Assembly: GCA_948146395.1 (NCBI GenBank) | Contig: OX411557.1 | Span: 36,186,077 to 36,250,076, forward strand | DNA length: 64,000 bases | Source of the DNA: Fragum whitleyi | Lineage: Eukaryota; Mollusca; Bivalvia; Cardiida; Cardiidae | Reading direction: 5' to 3' | Shown: positions 36,498-48,980 of the stretch, piece by piece | Position numbering within the stretch: position 1 is the first letter of the stretch | How the letters are laid out: each line of letters begins with the position of its first letter | Program-made: the position numbers and the translations under genes | The notes under the pieces: model-generated | Database searches by the model: none | The model's input: only the letters and a program-made list of their open reading frames with translations | Told to the model about the DNA's origin: nothing

Positions 36498-38320
36498 CAT
36501 AAAGGGCAACACAGCATCATTTGTTTTCGTCTATTTTCCGAGATATCAAACATTTCATCCCCTCTCCGTCTTTCCTCAGATGCCCTCCTAAATAAATCAC
36601 TGTTTTTGTCTATGCTTTTACAATGCTGTTTTTTAACTCTTTCCCTACGCATTCATGCCCATCCCTTTGTGTCTATCAACATTTTAGTTCTATCTTTCTT
36701 TCTCCCTATCTTTCATTTTAATTTCGTCTTTCATTCCGCCCCGTCCTTTGTCACTATCGCGAATCTGGTCGGGTATCAAGTATACAGATTCATTCAGTTC
36801 TTGAACATGTGAATGGTAAGAATAACACATGAACACGTTTCTCTAAATATATTTATTGATATTTTTTTCAAAGACAGTTTAAATCAATGCGCATTTGAAT
36901 ATCAAAATGCCAGTCGATACGAAAAAGTCCGCCGTCCTTTTGTTTACTTCGCCTCTCCATAGCAACGAATGTTAGCATCCAAACGTAAAAATGTAACGGA
37001 AAGATTTTTTTGTTGAAAAATATCTATTACAGCTGTTATAAAAAAGTGGTTTAAATTTAAACAAAAACTCGTTCTTCAAGTAGGGGTGATGTAAGACAAT
37101 AATCAATAAGAAGTGAACACCGTTCAACAGTATCAGTGTACAATAAGAAGATTATTGAATTTAAACGGGAATATACTGTGTCGAACTCGTTCTCGTAGTT
37201 GTCTTCGGACGCTCGGAGGACAACCCTGCAAAAAAAAAAAAAAAAAAAAAAAAACTCGTCCGACGCTTGGTCTCCGTCTGTTCTGTTATTTTGCTTTTCA
37301 AGCCCTAATGGTTATGGAACTAATTAATACTTGTAGATGGGGTCTTAAAACCTTTAGAAATATACAAACAATGTAAATTTTTTACTGATGTTAACTTTGG
37401 TACCTACAGAAATACCTTGTCACAAGCGATGCAAATGTCAAATGTCAATTATCTTTCAAAAGATAAAGCCAATCTTCAAGTTTAAAAATTTATACTTATC
37501 GTGATAAATGCACTTGACTATGGCTGATGAACTTGAGGTTTCATTAATCGGAAAAGTCCTAAATAATATACATGAAATGCGAAAATATCATCTTTTACTA
37601 TTCAAAAGATGTATTTGTAAAGCCAAGATTTAAAACCTCATCATGAAAATATTTTAAGACATTGACTAATAACCTGAAATTGGTATCCACTTAAAGGCCA
37701 TGTCAAAGTAATTAAGGCGTGCAAAAATAAAGACATTCAAAAGTTATGATCAATGTTAGAATTTTGATTTTATACAAATTCGTACTAAAAATCTGTCAAT
37801 ATTTTAGACGTATTGTAACGTAAGCATCGGAAAATTATGTTGCGAGTGATTTTATTCCCTTGAAGCCCAGATAGAAAGTCGCCTAACTTATATTCGATAG
37901 AATGGATAAATCGTTAACAATTTCTCTTAAATGAAGTAATTCCAAATTGATCTCTTCATAGACCAATTTTACTATTTCTGTCTCTGAAAAAGAAATAGTA
38001 AATTTCTCCTAGATACATTTATTCTTTTTTGAATTAATATTTACTTGAATCCTTGAAAAATTTACCCCATCTGCTACATATAGTTAACAACATCGCGATA
38101 TTAGCAAGGTCCATATTTTTTTTTACTTATTTTCGAATGAAATTGAACGTGCGATGAGTGAGTTTCGAGTGGAATTAAAAGGAGGTTCTGCAACTTAGCA
38201 AATGTTGTTCACGTTGAACATAATTAGCATATTTATTACCTTCTTTTATTAACATATGCATACAAGGTCTATAGATAGCTTTCTATGACTTCACAAACCA
38301 ATCAAACGTTAACAAAATAC
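36498..38320. other. Intron 3 of C, no gene seen
   Basis: Contains a poly-A run (about 37230-37253) and, at 38130-38300, a diverged CACTCACTC-family fragment (AATGAAATTGAACGTGCGAT...). The short open frames at 36606 and 37113 lack recognisable features. Confidence 0.5.
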
Positions 38321-38330
38321 AATTAAGCAA

Positions 38331-38657
38331 GTGGTACATAAGGCTTTTTTTCAGCGATTTATATTTATATGTAGTTATTGTCATCTGCTCACTAAAGACA
38401 TAAAAGTACATTTAATTGCTGAATGTCAAACAAGTGCACATATGCGCTACTCGTTTCTAAGAGAGATTAAGTCCATTTGTTCAAATGATCTGTCAAATTT
38501 CCTGAGTTTATACTCATCGCTAAAAGAGGTGTTTACTAGGTGTCTTCTAAGCACTGAACTACCTTCAATGTTTGACTTAGATAAGAGTAAACGTGCTCTC
38601 TTTGTAAGATTAAGTATGCGATTTATCAACAGTGTTTTCGAAGCCTTTCAGCATTAA
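38331..38657 (+). mobile_element. LINE ORF2 C-terminal fragment
   Basis: 108-codon open frame with F-I-C-S-Y-C-H-L-L-T-K-D-I-K-V-H-L-I-A-E-C near its start. This is C-x2-C-x9-H-x4-C, the zinc-knuckle pattern found at the C-terminus of LINE reverse-transcriptase proteins. It is followed by R-Y-S-F-L-R-E-I. No upstream reverse-transcriptase domain is visible, so it is a 5'-truncated remnant. Confidence 0.5.
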
Positions 38658-38932
38658 ATGTACATTCATTATATCAGAAGCAAGTTTTTCTTTTCCTTTT
38701 TTATTATATATGAAGATGTTAACTCCAACATAAATTGCTAACGCATACACACACTTTCATCAACTGCAAAGAAAAAAAGTATTTACATAAATCACAACAT
38801 TCTGAGCTTTATCGTCAGTAAAGCTCGAACGCATCTCCATACTTGACGAAATTTCATATATAAGGTCGCTAGTAATCTCTTGACTTTCGTTTCGACAAGA
38901 TGTTTTCAAAGCGACTTACCAAAATAGCGAAA

Positions 38933-39300
38933 AGTTTGATCGATCGATTGATACATGGTCGGACCGATTTTGGTCTCACCATTTATCCATCTATCTATTC
39001 ATTCATCCACGAACGCACGCATACACAAACGCACGTACGCAGGCACGCACAGTTTGATCGATCGACTGATACATGGTCGGACCGATTTAGGTCTCTCTAT
39101 CTATCAATCTATAAATTCATTCATCCACACACGCACGCACGCACAAACGCAAGCACGCACGTACATACGCACGCATCTATCCATACCTACCTACCTACCT
39201 ACCTACCTACCTACCTACCTACCTACCTACCTACCTACCTACCTACCTACCTACATACATACATACATACATACATACATACATACATACATACATACAT
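38933..39300. repeat. 118-bp duplication, then (ACCT)n and (ACAT)n microsatellites
   Basis: AGTTTGATCGATCGAYTGAT (38933 and 39051) marks two tandem units with GGTCGGACCGATTT in each. CACGCACGCACAAACGC runs follow, then an ACCT tetranucleotide tract (about 39184-39255) and an ACAT tract (to about 39301). The histidine/threonine/tyrosine-rich open frames here (38900-39445) are repeat artefacts. Confidence 0.9.
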
Positions 39301-39469
39301 ACACATGCATTCATACACAATTACATATTTGTATGTTTACATACATACACACAAATCAGAATACATTTTAAAATTAATTTATACTTTAATTTTGTATTGC
39401 TTAATTTATAATGATTGTTCCTGTTTGTCTAAATTCTGTTTATGAATATACATGTACCTATACTTCTCC

Positions 39470-39660
39470 TGGTTTCCGTCTCTCTTTTTCTTTCTTTCTC
39501 TCCCTCTGTCTCCCTCTCTGTCTCTCTCTCTCTTTCTTCTCCCTCTCTCCCTCCCCGCTCTCTTTCTTTCACTCTCTAGCTCGTTTTCTCGCTCACTCAA
39601 ATCACTCACTCACTAGCTCGTTCACCTCATCTCTCCGTCACTCTTTCTTTCTTATTTCTT
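39470..39660. repeat. CT-rich low-complexity tract
   Basis: Pyrimidine-rich stretch of CTCTCTTTC and CACTCACT units. Open frames on both strands (S/L/F-rich and R/E/K-rich) are artefacts. Downstream at 39730-39765, GTGGAAATAAAGTTATAATA resembles a retroposon 3' tail. Confidence 0.85.
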
Positions 39661-40829
39661 AATGTTTGTATATGATAACACCTTCATGAAATCGTTCAAC
39701 GTTCTTATATCATGTAAATGTTGTTTATCTGTATCACTTTATAGTGGAAATAAAGTTATAATAATAATGCAAATGTGAATGAATCTATACAAGATTGTGA
39801 AATAACGCTGAATTCGTTGGTCAATAAATCACTGTGTTAAACGCTTTCAAACAAAGAGTCATCTAATACGTTACTAAACATGTATATCTATTTTAGAAAT
39901 GATGATTCGTTGGCGGGGATCCAGACCGGCATGACTAGAATACGAATATGACATTTTTGGCGAACATGGGCGAAAATGACTTTCGTTTCATAATCAATGC
40001 GTTTAAATAAATATTTAAACCTTTTCCCCACATTTTCTATGCATAAACTTGTTATTTATGTTTATCATCATCGAGTTATAGTTAAATACTTACTTCGTGT
40101 ATACGGCTACCAGAACTCCATCTTTTCGTCAGTCGAATGTGATTGAATGAGTTGCGGACAATACTTTACTGTTTAACCCAGTAAGCAATTTGACTTGTAG
40201 TTTTATACTTTAAAAAAGGCATTTCGTTAAAATAATAATCTAATGATAGTTATGATGCCCAGTCATATTCGTCGTGAAGAATCATATTCGTCAACCCGAA
40301 AACCGTACGTGTCCGCCAAAAGCTAGTCCGATCAAGCTTTTTTAATTGATAACTGCTTTGTTTTTATTATTCATATTCATTTTTAACGATGTATCTTCTA
40401 AACAAGTAAAACAAAAGAAATATCCATGGATGTTTATAAATTATTCGATTTTGGTAAAGCGTTACTGCGACTTTGTTTTTGTACGAATTTGGACTAGAAC
40501 AATTTGCTTACAAAGATCCGAAGGTAGGTAGAACATTGAAAGGGAGCTGGCAATTATTTCCTACTTTTGTAACAAATATCCCATATTAACTTTTTCTCGC
40601 ACAATACCTTACTTTCAAACTATTGAATAATATAAACTATCGAATTTGTAATAAATCAAGAAAGAAAAACATTGTAAGAAGCAATTTCTTCATCTTTCAC
40701 AATATTTTTGGCGAATTGTTTTTAGCGATTTTTATGTGGTATTTCGTCAGAGGATTGACCTAAATGAGTTTACACTGAGTAGATAATCAATTATTTTAGT
40801 TCGATTGCGACGAAAGCTAAAACTTATAT

Positions 40830-41020
40830 AGGTACTCTCGAACACACAGTCAAGAAGTTTTAACATCCCCGAAAGAGACAATAGTTTAAACCTACCGCAA
40901 CCCATTTCTACAGCTGGGTTAACTGGGATTGGCTATTAAGAGTTTTGCCACGGCGACGGTTGGGCTCGAACCACGGACTTAGGTCACGAGTCGACTTGAG
41001 TAACTTCCTAGAGCTCGCAA
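40830..41020 (-). repeat. tRNA-derived SINE fragment
   Basis: The reverse strand contains TCCGTGGTTCGAGCCCAACC (pol III B-box like), preceded by TCAAGTCGACTCGTGACCTA and followed by AGCTGTAGAAATGGGTTGCG. The latter type of block is usual in molluscan SINE bodies. The head and A box are poorly preserved. Confidence 0.5.
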
Positions 41021-41078
41021 GTATCTTGATGAATATTTCCTTTTATCAACATTGCTTATACAATTACTCTTGCAGACT

Positions 41079-41493
41079 ATGAGTTTCATTTGCCAAATCT
41101 GTGGGAAAGCCTTTAGCAAAAATTATAACCTTAACATGCATTTGAATGTTCACAGCCAGACGGGAAAGTACATCTGCTGTGGTAAGCCTTTCCAGGATAA
41201 GTCACCTTAATCTCCACAGAGCCAGAAACCATGTTGAAGGCCGAAATCACATCTGTACCACATGTGGCACGGACTTCGGAAGCAGGTATGATCTATCTAG
41301 ACATGAAAGTACTCATGACAAATCAGGATACTTGAAATGTACTATCTGCAACCAACAGGTAAGAGGAATGAGAGACTTACGTGAGTCCATGGCTAAACAT
41401 TCTGACGAAAGGGCCTACAAATGTGACAAATGTGACAAAACTTACAAGTACAGATGTGGTTAAGCTAAACACCAGAAGGTCCATGCTAATTAA
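41079..41493 (+). pseudogene. C2H2 zinc-finger relic inside intron 3 of C
   Basis: The frame opens M-S-F-I-C-Q-I-C-G-K-A-F-S-K-N-Y-N-L-N-M-H-L-N-V-H, a complete C2H2 finger. A second finger (Y-I-C-C-G-K-P-F) is damaged and the frame shifts by one at about 41205-41210. It continues with S-H-L-N-L-H, H-I-C-T-T-C-G-T-D-F-G-S-R-Y-D-L-S-R-H-E-S-T-H, L-K-C-T-I-C-N and Y-K-C-D-K-C-D-K-T-Y-K. It is then cut by a stop at 41461-41463, with the finger end A-K-H-Q-K-V-H still legible beyond. TTGCAG lies just upstream, so this may be a dead exon rather than a retrocopy. No link to the host gene's function. Confidence 0.8.
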
Positions 41494-41544
41494 TAGGGAT
41501 CCTCTTATTGAGATTGGGTTATGTATGTAAACCGCTTATGTTAT

Positions 41545-41645
41545 ATCCAGTGAAACTGACAATCACTCCGATCAAAACCATTCTAAATCACTCACTAAGC
41601 GCTCCATTCTCCAATCCAAAACACCCACTTTTTCAATGCCGCGGC
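41545..41645 (+). repeat. CACTCACTC-family fragment
   Basis: TGAAACTGACAATCACTCCG, ATCAAAACCATTCTAAATCA, then CACTCACTAAGCGCTCCATT. Aligns with 10484-10560. Confidence 0.6.
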
Positions 41646-43734
41646 AATAGTATGCTTTTTTATCCATTTTCAAATAATCATGATTTTTCTCACCCCTCAT
41701 GTAACAAGCTTCTGAGAATTTGGAAGTTTGGCTTACTCATGGCATACTCGTGCTTTGTTAGACAGCATAGACCACGACCAGTTCGCAAAGACATGAAGTC
41801 TGATGTTAGTCTGCACTTTCTGATTTCTATGAAATTATTATGGGGGGAAACTTGAGCCTGATTGGTAAAAAAGTCTCAAAGATTGCATGGGTATTTTTTT
41901 TTAGATTGCATTGCACTAAGGGTTAAAAGTTTGACATTTACGAAGAACATATGAACACTAATGACTGTTTATTTATTTACCTATATCTGAAAATAAGGGA
42001 ATTTCTTAATTTACATACGCAGGTAGCTGACGGATAATCTATTCTTAAACGTTTTTATACGAAATCGGAGATAGACAGACATTCAGACAGGCACTGACAG
42101 ACATGAACATACACAGACAATTATAAACAGATTCAAGACTGGTTGTAGGTGTTTAATGGTTTAAAACTATTTATTTTACATCAAATGAGATATAAATTCT
42201 TACTACTAAGTCTAAACCCTTCTGATTCTACTTCAATGAAAATTTGACAGTATGTGGGGCATGTCCATACATACAAACTAAAAAAAATCCAAAAAACCCG
42301 TAGTTATATCGAGACTTCACCAAATCATTCTATTATCTTTTTCGAAGAAGATGTATTTATTCATTTATTCATTTTCAACCAGGCTTGTACCGATGACGGA
42401 TTCGTCTTTGATTGGGAGAGACTCTTTCATGTAAACCTCTAATTCACGGTTTATAACTCCTATGGCTTACATACTGACAGAAGAATATGATACCAATATA
42501 CGTCTACAGTCTTTCCTAAGTCTAATAGAATAATATCTTGTGGAAATTGAACTGAACAATGACATATGTTATCATATCAACTCGACTAGATAAAGAATGA
42601 AAAAGGCTTTTCTAAACATTTACGAAACGTGTTTAGTCTACTATTTCAGCTATACTAATTACGTTATGTAATTTAAAACTTCACATTCAATTTGATGATC
42701 ATAGTGCTTCTAATAATTAACAACAACAACAACAAGAAGAAAATTAGCGTCAAGTAGATAACTAAGACATGACAATTTTTTTTCCTGAAACAGCCGAACT
42801 GACAATACCTTCAATGAGAAGACCCGATGGACGATAGTAAGAATATTCAAATCAATATTTTGGTAGAAATATGTAGCACTTTAAAAAAAAAACACGTCAT
42901 TTTGTACACAATATATGAGGAGCAAAGCTATCTTTGGGGTGCAAGGGTGTGTATTGCAAACCTGTACGTCAAAACACAAACATTAGATGTCCGTAAAAGG
43001 TATTCCGACGCTCTAACCGTTGTGCCTCGCCGGACGAATAAAATGACATGAAAGGAGAGAAATTCGATGGAAAGGGAATTTAAGGCGTTGAAATGCAGTG
43101 GATGATGTCGAAAAACGATGAAATAGATGTAAAGCCCTAGTTTCCAAGAGGTTCTATTGTGAAATTAGCAGTATAAATTGAAATGATAAAACGGCTCCCC
43201 TGTGGAGTCATCGGAGAGTTGCTCCCCGCCGGACGTAAAAAGCAAAATGTCGATTTTCGGGTATAAAATGCCAATTTCGAAAACGTTTAAAGGTTGTGGT
43301 CATTTACTTTTGTCCCCTCAAAAATATCCCAAGGATATGTTTTGCGTAAAACGACTTGTACACGCCAGCATGTTGCATTTTTTCCAGACTTCCTTGGTTT
43401 GCTCACCTTCGGACGATTTTACAATGTGCGTGTTTCGAACTTTGTGGAACTTATTCTGGAAAATTAAGGATATTTTCAAACAAACATATATATGTAGGGA
43501 CGTGAAATCAAAATTGCCAGGCCGTCGTCTTTGTCTGGTGACAATCTGTTCCGTATTTAAGAAATAATCGCGAAAAATGTTACCTGAAGCGAGCGATTTT
43601 CCTCCCCTCCGTTTCCAAAAAAGTGACGTGGTTTAAACACCCTGAACAGGCAATTGCAGACTGATCTTAGTCTGTATTGTCTGCCAAAGCTTTGTTCACA
43701 ACAGGAAAAGGATAAACTATAAATATATTTGCAG
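41646..43734. other. Intron 3 of C, distal part, no gene seen
   Basis: Includes a CAGACAGACATTCAGACAGG low-complexity patch (42070-42130). Between 43010 and 43630 is a repeat-like block with GCCTCGCCGGACG, CCCCGCCGGACGT and CACCTTCGGACG boxes. The open frame at 43202-43567 lies in this block and has no recognisable domain. Confidence 0.45.
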
Positions 43735-44625
43735 GGTCGATGCTCGCAACCTTACTTCGATCTCACAACGCCATCTTGTAAACCTTTCCATGAAACCATG
43801 AACATGGCATCTGTGGTTCACTCATTTTAATGGGCATCTGATAAGGCTACCACATTTGAAGATGCCCAGTCTATCACCGAAGATATATTCATTCTTTTCA
43901 ACAGGAACATAAAAACATATATTTGTGCCTTGAATTTCTTCTATCAAACACATATCACCGCTAATTCAAGTAATCAGTTAAAATTCCTAACGAATTTCAC
44001 GGTGGAGGTTTGTATTTTACTAGTTTTTCCAAAATGTATGACGCTAATCCGATCATAGAATACAATTTATTTTAGGAGACAGTTTTAACAAATTTGGTTG
44101 ATACGAAAGCACATTTGACTATTATGGACACAGATTCGTTTGATTCTTGTATATTGAAGTACAACAAAAGGAATGGCATGCTGAACCTCACATACGAAGA
44201 ATTTACCAGATTCAAAGATGGAAAACCCTCACATTACTCATTCGTAAATCCGTACAAAAATACGTTCATCCATGGACATATTGACAACACATTCCGAAGT
44301 TTCTGTCTGCCTAATATTTACGAAGAGCATTTCATGCAGTGTCCAGCATTTGAGTATAATATGACTATGCTGATTCGAGTACAAGACGGATTGTAGATAA
44401 GTCACGATAACACAGGACATCTATATACCATTCGGGATGTTTAAAACAAGGAATTCGTCAGTGGTTCGAATATGTAGTCAGGCTATTATTGGCAGATACA
44501 AACCTGCAAATGTCGCCACTACACCATGTTCTTTATTTATATTTGGTATTGTGTTTCTTGCTTATTTTCAAAATTCGCAATGGAACTTTATAAAATTAAC
44601 TGCATTTGTTTTACATCGCATTTAA
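43735..44625 (+). pseudogene. Pseudogene C exon 4 (multiple stops and frameshifts)
   Basis: The acceptor TTTGCAG leads into G-R-C-S-Q-P-Y-F-D-L. The family frame is interrupted by a stop at 43828-43830, a frameshift near 44010, a stop at 44073-44075, a stop at 44394-44396 and another shift before 44437. The remaining family landmarks are E-D-A-Q-S-I-T-E, M-Y-D-A-N-P, L-P-N-I-Y-E-E-H-F, R-V-Q-D-G-L and F-K-T-R-N-S-S-V-V-R-I-C. A hydrophobic tail F-I-F-G-I-V-F-L-A-Y-F ends at the TAA of 44625. The preceding intron has swollen to about 9.5 kb by transposon insertion. Clearly dead. Confidence 0.9.
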
Positions 44626-44734
44626 GAGCAATATTTAGTGAATACTTTAGCGGTTGAACGACTGACATGACCTTAAACAAGAGAGCAAATACACTTCACT
44701 ACTCTTTTATTTTTTTGTTGTTTTCATATAAATA

Positions 44735-44952
44735 AATGAGCATGTGCGTGAGATTTCCAACAATTTCAAATATGTGCAAAGCAAAGACTCTGGCCAACTT
44801 ATGCATCCGCACAGACGATAGTCTTCCATCACTATGCGTTTCGTAGATAGAAAAGGTCTCATTTTTTTATATTTACAGTATGTCTACGCTACACAATGTT
44901 TGCACCTCACGAGCACTTCAAATTGATGGAAATGACACGCCTAGGCTCAAAT
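44735..44952. repeat. TATGAGCC-family element 3' of pseudogene C
   Basis: ATGAGCATGTGCGTGAGATT at the left; GGAAATGACACGCCTAGGCT at the right. The internal CACTATGCGTTTCGTAGATA and TTTGCACCTCACGAGC blocks are shared with the copy at 56690-56940. Confidence 0.65.
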
Positions 44953-45289
44953 GTATTTCGAATAATTTTCAGAAGTGTATTAAGTGTATGAAGTCGACAC
45001 TTTGTGTGTACGTTAATTTATCATATCTGAGTATTTTCTTATAAACTGGCCAATTTCAGGTTTATGTGGGCTCTGTAAGATGCACTGCCCATGCGCTAAA
45101 ATGCAGGTAAATCCCGCCCTTCTACGTAAACGGAGTTTGATAATATTTTCTTGGTGGGAAGTCACTTGACGATATTAAAGAATTCTTTGAAAGAAATCGC
45201 CTCCAAAACCATTCGACCAATTTCAATGAAACCTTACCAGAATTTTACTTTTGTGACATCCACTGGACCAATGGAATTCAAGTGAGTGA

Positions 45290-46020
45290 GTAAGGGTCAA
45301 TCCGGCCCTATTCTTTCATTTTTGGCTCGGCTGTTTTCGGAGAAAACCCGGGGAATTGCTAAAGCCTTGGTGTCGTCGTTGTTGTGGTCGTCGTTGTCAT
45401 CGTCGTGAACGTGCGAAAACTTTGACAATTTGTTGAATGGTAATTGATAGGGCCTTCTTATATCACATGATAAATGCCTCGGATAAGTCCTTTCTGTTGG
45501 TACCAATTTCAAGGTCATCAGTCAAGGACAAGATCATTTTCAAGGTCAGATTTTTTTAAAAAAATAAAACTCAGACATTTGCCCTAACTTTTGACTGGAA
45601 AGTAGTAGGGCCTTCAATATATTCACATCATGGTTGCTTGAGACGAGGCCTTTATGTTGGTACCGAGTTCAAGGTCTTCAGTCACACTAATTTTCAAGGT
45701 AATTTAATAGCAACGACAACAACAACAAAAAAAAAGACACTTTAACATTGGTCATAATTTTTGAATGGTAACTGATTGGGCCTTCATATTTGACATGATG
45801 ATTACTTGGTACCAAGTTCAAGGTCATTAGTCAGGGTCAAGGGCATTTTTAAGGGCAAACTTTTGTAGATAAAACTAATAGCCGTAACGTTTGTTTGGTA
45901 AGTCATACTGCCTTGAAATTTCACAAGTGCATTGCTTGTGACAAGACCGTCACTTGCATAACAATATCAAAGTTTTTAGTGAAGGTCAAGGTCATTTGGT
46001 GAAAGTCACTCATTTATAAC
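45290..46020 (+). repeat. 'AAGGTCATTTTCAAGGTC' tandem repeat
   Basis: Opens with GGCTCGGCTGTTTTCGGAG. About four diverged units of 150 bp or so follow, each with AACTTTTGACTGGAAAGT, GGCCTTCA and TTGGTACCAAGTTCAAGGTC. The same structure occurs at 61790-62580. It is a widespread bivalve repeat type and non-coding. Confidence 0.7.
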
Positions 46021-46214
46021 ATAAAAACTTTACAATTTAATTTATTTATTGATTGGTAAAGACGCTTACTGTTGAAAATAGGCCTCTAGAAGCATTTAGA
46101 GTAAAAATGCCTCTTTTTCGAATCTACTTTTTCACCAACCGGCACTTAAGAAACGCAGACAATCGTGGGCGGTGCTCTTGTGAATGAATGGAAAACAAAA
46201 CTGCTCTTTTTAAT

Positions 46215-47229
46215 GAAATATATACTGAGCGACTTTAAAAACGCAACAAAGTGAATTTGAAATTTGAATACAGAAAAGTAGATTTGGTTTAACTAGATTT
46301 TGCTGAAATCATACAAACAAGATCCTCTGTTGAATCGACTTAATCTTGATTTGATTTTACGCTTCAGTTATTTTTTGCATAGCAATTTACTGTTCACACT
46401 TTCCTTTTCATTGCACTTTTTACGGTTGATTGATTTAACAAATCAGAAGTGTGGAGGGTAATCAACGATAGACATTTCAAAAACCGTTAAAAGAAGCGAA
46501 ATCAACTCACTCGCTTTGCAAAGAATGTACTCTTAATTAAGTAAGTCAAAAGGGAAAGTGTTCCTTAGAATCGGAACGTCGTTAACCTCGATTAGACTAA
46601 AAAGTATTGATTAATTCGTTCAATATTTAAACATTTGCATGGTAGGACCATGCTAAAAAGGAGTTTCAGAAGACTTAACGTGTTAAAATGACGTAAGTGC
46701 TATGCCGTTAACACGCTTAAAATGGCATCTCAATTCTAAACGAGTTGTCTGGTAAGGGGTTAAACGCGTGATCAGGCTTTGTTTGCCAAAACCGCATTCA
46801 CATGAACAACGTCTGTGGTTCTACGAACGGAATGGAAAAGCATGTAAGTGGCGTCATTTCTGGTCAAAAAGACGACTTTTTGGCGTCGTGTTTGCACCAT
46901 ATGTGCTTAAACGCAGTATACATGATTTGTTTTACCTCTTGATTCATTCAACCAAACTCTGAAATTTGTTTGGCTTTTGTTTCATTTGAAAAGAAAATGT
47001 CGTTCAAGCAGTAGGGCTATGGAGAAATTTCAACTTTCGTGGGTATGCTTAAAAGTGTCCCCGTATTTGGAACACAAGAGAATGTTTCAAAATAACATTG
47101 ATGTTGGACTAAAGGTAACTTGTTAAAGTAACAAGTTAAGTATATTTCAGTGTGAGTCTATTCACTATTATTTGCATTTAAGTGACGTTTTTAAGAATTG
47201 CGTTTTTAAAGTCGCTCAGTATATATTTC
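46215..47229. mobile_element. 1.0-kb TIR element, mariner-like ends
   Basis: Arms 46215-46246 and 47198-47229 are perfect 32-bp inverted repeats (GAAATATATACTGAGCGACT...). If the true end is TACTGAGCGAC, the outer TA could be a TA target duplication as in Tc1/mariner. The interior has no transposase motif. The 64-codon frame at 46768-46962 is not recognisable. Confidence 0.75.
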
Positions 47230-48980
47230 AAATCATGATCATAGTGTTCATGGAACTTTTGTCTGTTTAAAACCCTATATGAAATCCTTTTCCGCTATAG
47301 CTATTAAAAGTTTAACAGATGTGCTTTATTGTTATTATGGTTTTATTTTCCTATACTCGTGTAGAAGGAATGGGAAATTTTCATTATCTTCAAAAAAAAT
47401 CTAATTCAAGAACTGAATTTTCCCTTTTTTTGCCTATCCAGGTGTATAGCGGTTCTACCTTAGAGATTTCTTCTTATTATAAATTTTCTTGGTAAAATCA
47501 ATATTTGGATTTTGTTACATAGTTTATGATGTTATCGTGTGTTTTCATAAATCTGATACCATGTTGTCTTCCTTCGAAGAGATAAATCATTCTTTCCTTT
47601 TCCTTTTTGTACTCGCCATTTAATTTAACACAAATTATTAAAAAAAATATCCAAATTTTATCCTATTACATGCAGGTTTTCGCCATAATCACAGGATGAA
47701 TGCTTACCCAACCCTCTCCCCAAACATGCAATATGAGTGGGTTCAGAAAAAATGCAAAGCCGATGCCGATTCATTGTGAGGCCTTGTAGTCGAGCTTCCT
47801 TACAAAATATGTACTCTTATTCATAATGGAATTTCCATTTGTATCATTGAGAATTCTTTTAGATGGTATTATTAATCAAGGGGTATATGCTAAATAACGG
47901 TCTTGGGTAACACCACTATTCCAATCAATTATGTAGCTATATAGTTGTTCTACCAAAAGAAGCAAAACAAGTTTAAACTCGTATCACGATTTTTACCTAT
48001 TTAACTTTATATTATTGTGTACGTTTTTTTTTTGGGGGGGGGGGGGATTTCAGTATTTTTTATAAAAAATTCGCTTGATTGGTGTAAATGTTATACTGGT
48101 CCAGTCTTATCGTGCCAAAATTACGATTCAGGTTCCTTTTATTGAGTTCAAGGTCAAAACAGAGATCCAATTTTGACCTTTCCTATATTTCACCCATGTG
48201 TACATCTGAATGTGGCAAATCGTGATCCTTTTGAATCTAGCAGCCATAAAATAGGTAAAAGATCTCAGGCGTAGAAAAAATATCAAATTTTGACCGTTCA
48301 AATATCTCTTGAAAATATGGATGTATTTTCATAATATTTCACACATATACTCATCTTTATCTGGTAACTTATTGAAATTCTGAATTGTGTCCCTTTACAA
48401 AAGGTCTGCCCATATTTATCCCTTGCTTAACTACAAATTCTAACCGTAAATGACAAACCATAGAAAGTGTTGCATCGCATACTTCTATCTCAAGATGGTG
48501 TTGCGAAGTCCAATAACAATAATGTTTTGATCGGTAAACCTTTCTTACATTCTCGGATCATGCAGAGTTTGTATACTTTAGACATACTGGTATTTTTGTT
48601 TTTTTATTTGTGTTGAAGTGTCAAGTTTAAACAATAGCTTTTAAACTGATTTAACGTTTCATTAAGAACGTCCTTGTTCACCGAGGTATTGTAGGTTGCT
48701 TATTTCAAACTCTAAGAGAGTCGGGCAAAGTACTTAGACGTTTTCCTGCATATATACTATTTGACAAGTTAAACACATTAAAAATTCTATCTTAAATATG
48801 ATTCTAATTTATTTGTTGTCACAACATCGATGAAAGTTTAATACATCTTAGATCTTTTCAAAAGCCACAGGAAAATCGGCCACGTTGACACATTCGTATT
48901 TTCATCGGTCGATAAGTGATAAATTGCGTCAGGCTTCAGTGATATCGAGACAAAGTCTTTTATGCGGTCACATGAAACCG
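47230..48980. other. Intergenic C-D, no gene seen
   Basis: AT-rich, with a short G homopolymer (about 48034-48045) and scattered AAGGTCAAA-type repeat words at 48140-48180. No supported exon on either strand. Confidence 0.55.

Noticed and set aside
38900..39445. 181- and 138-codon frames rich in His, Thr, Tyr and Pro
   Set aside because: They read through a tandem duplication and ACCT/ACAT microsatellites; two frames give equally long products, as expected for repeats.
39406..39662. Ser/Leu-rich and Arg/Glu-rich opposite-strand frames
   Set aside because: Generated by a CT-rich low-complexity tract.
43202..43567. 121-codon frame in intron 3 of pseudogene C
   Set aside because: Lies in a repeat-like block with no recognisable motif and no splice context.
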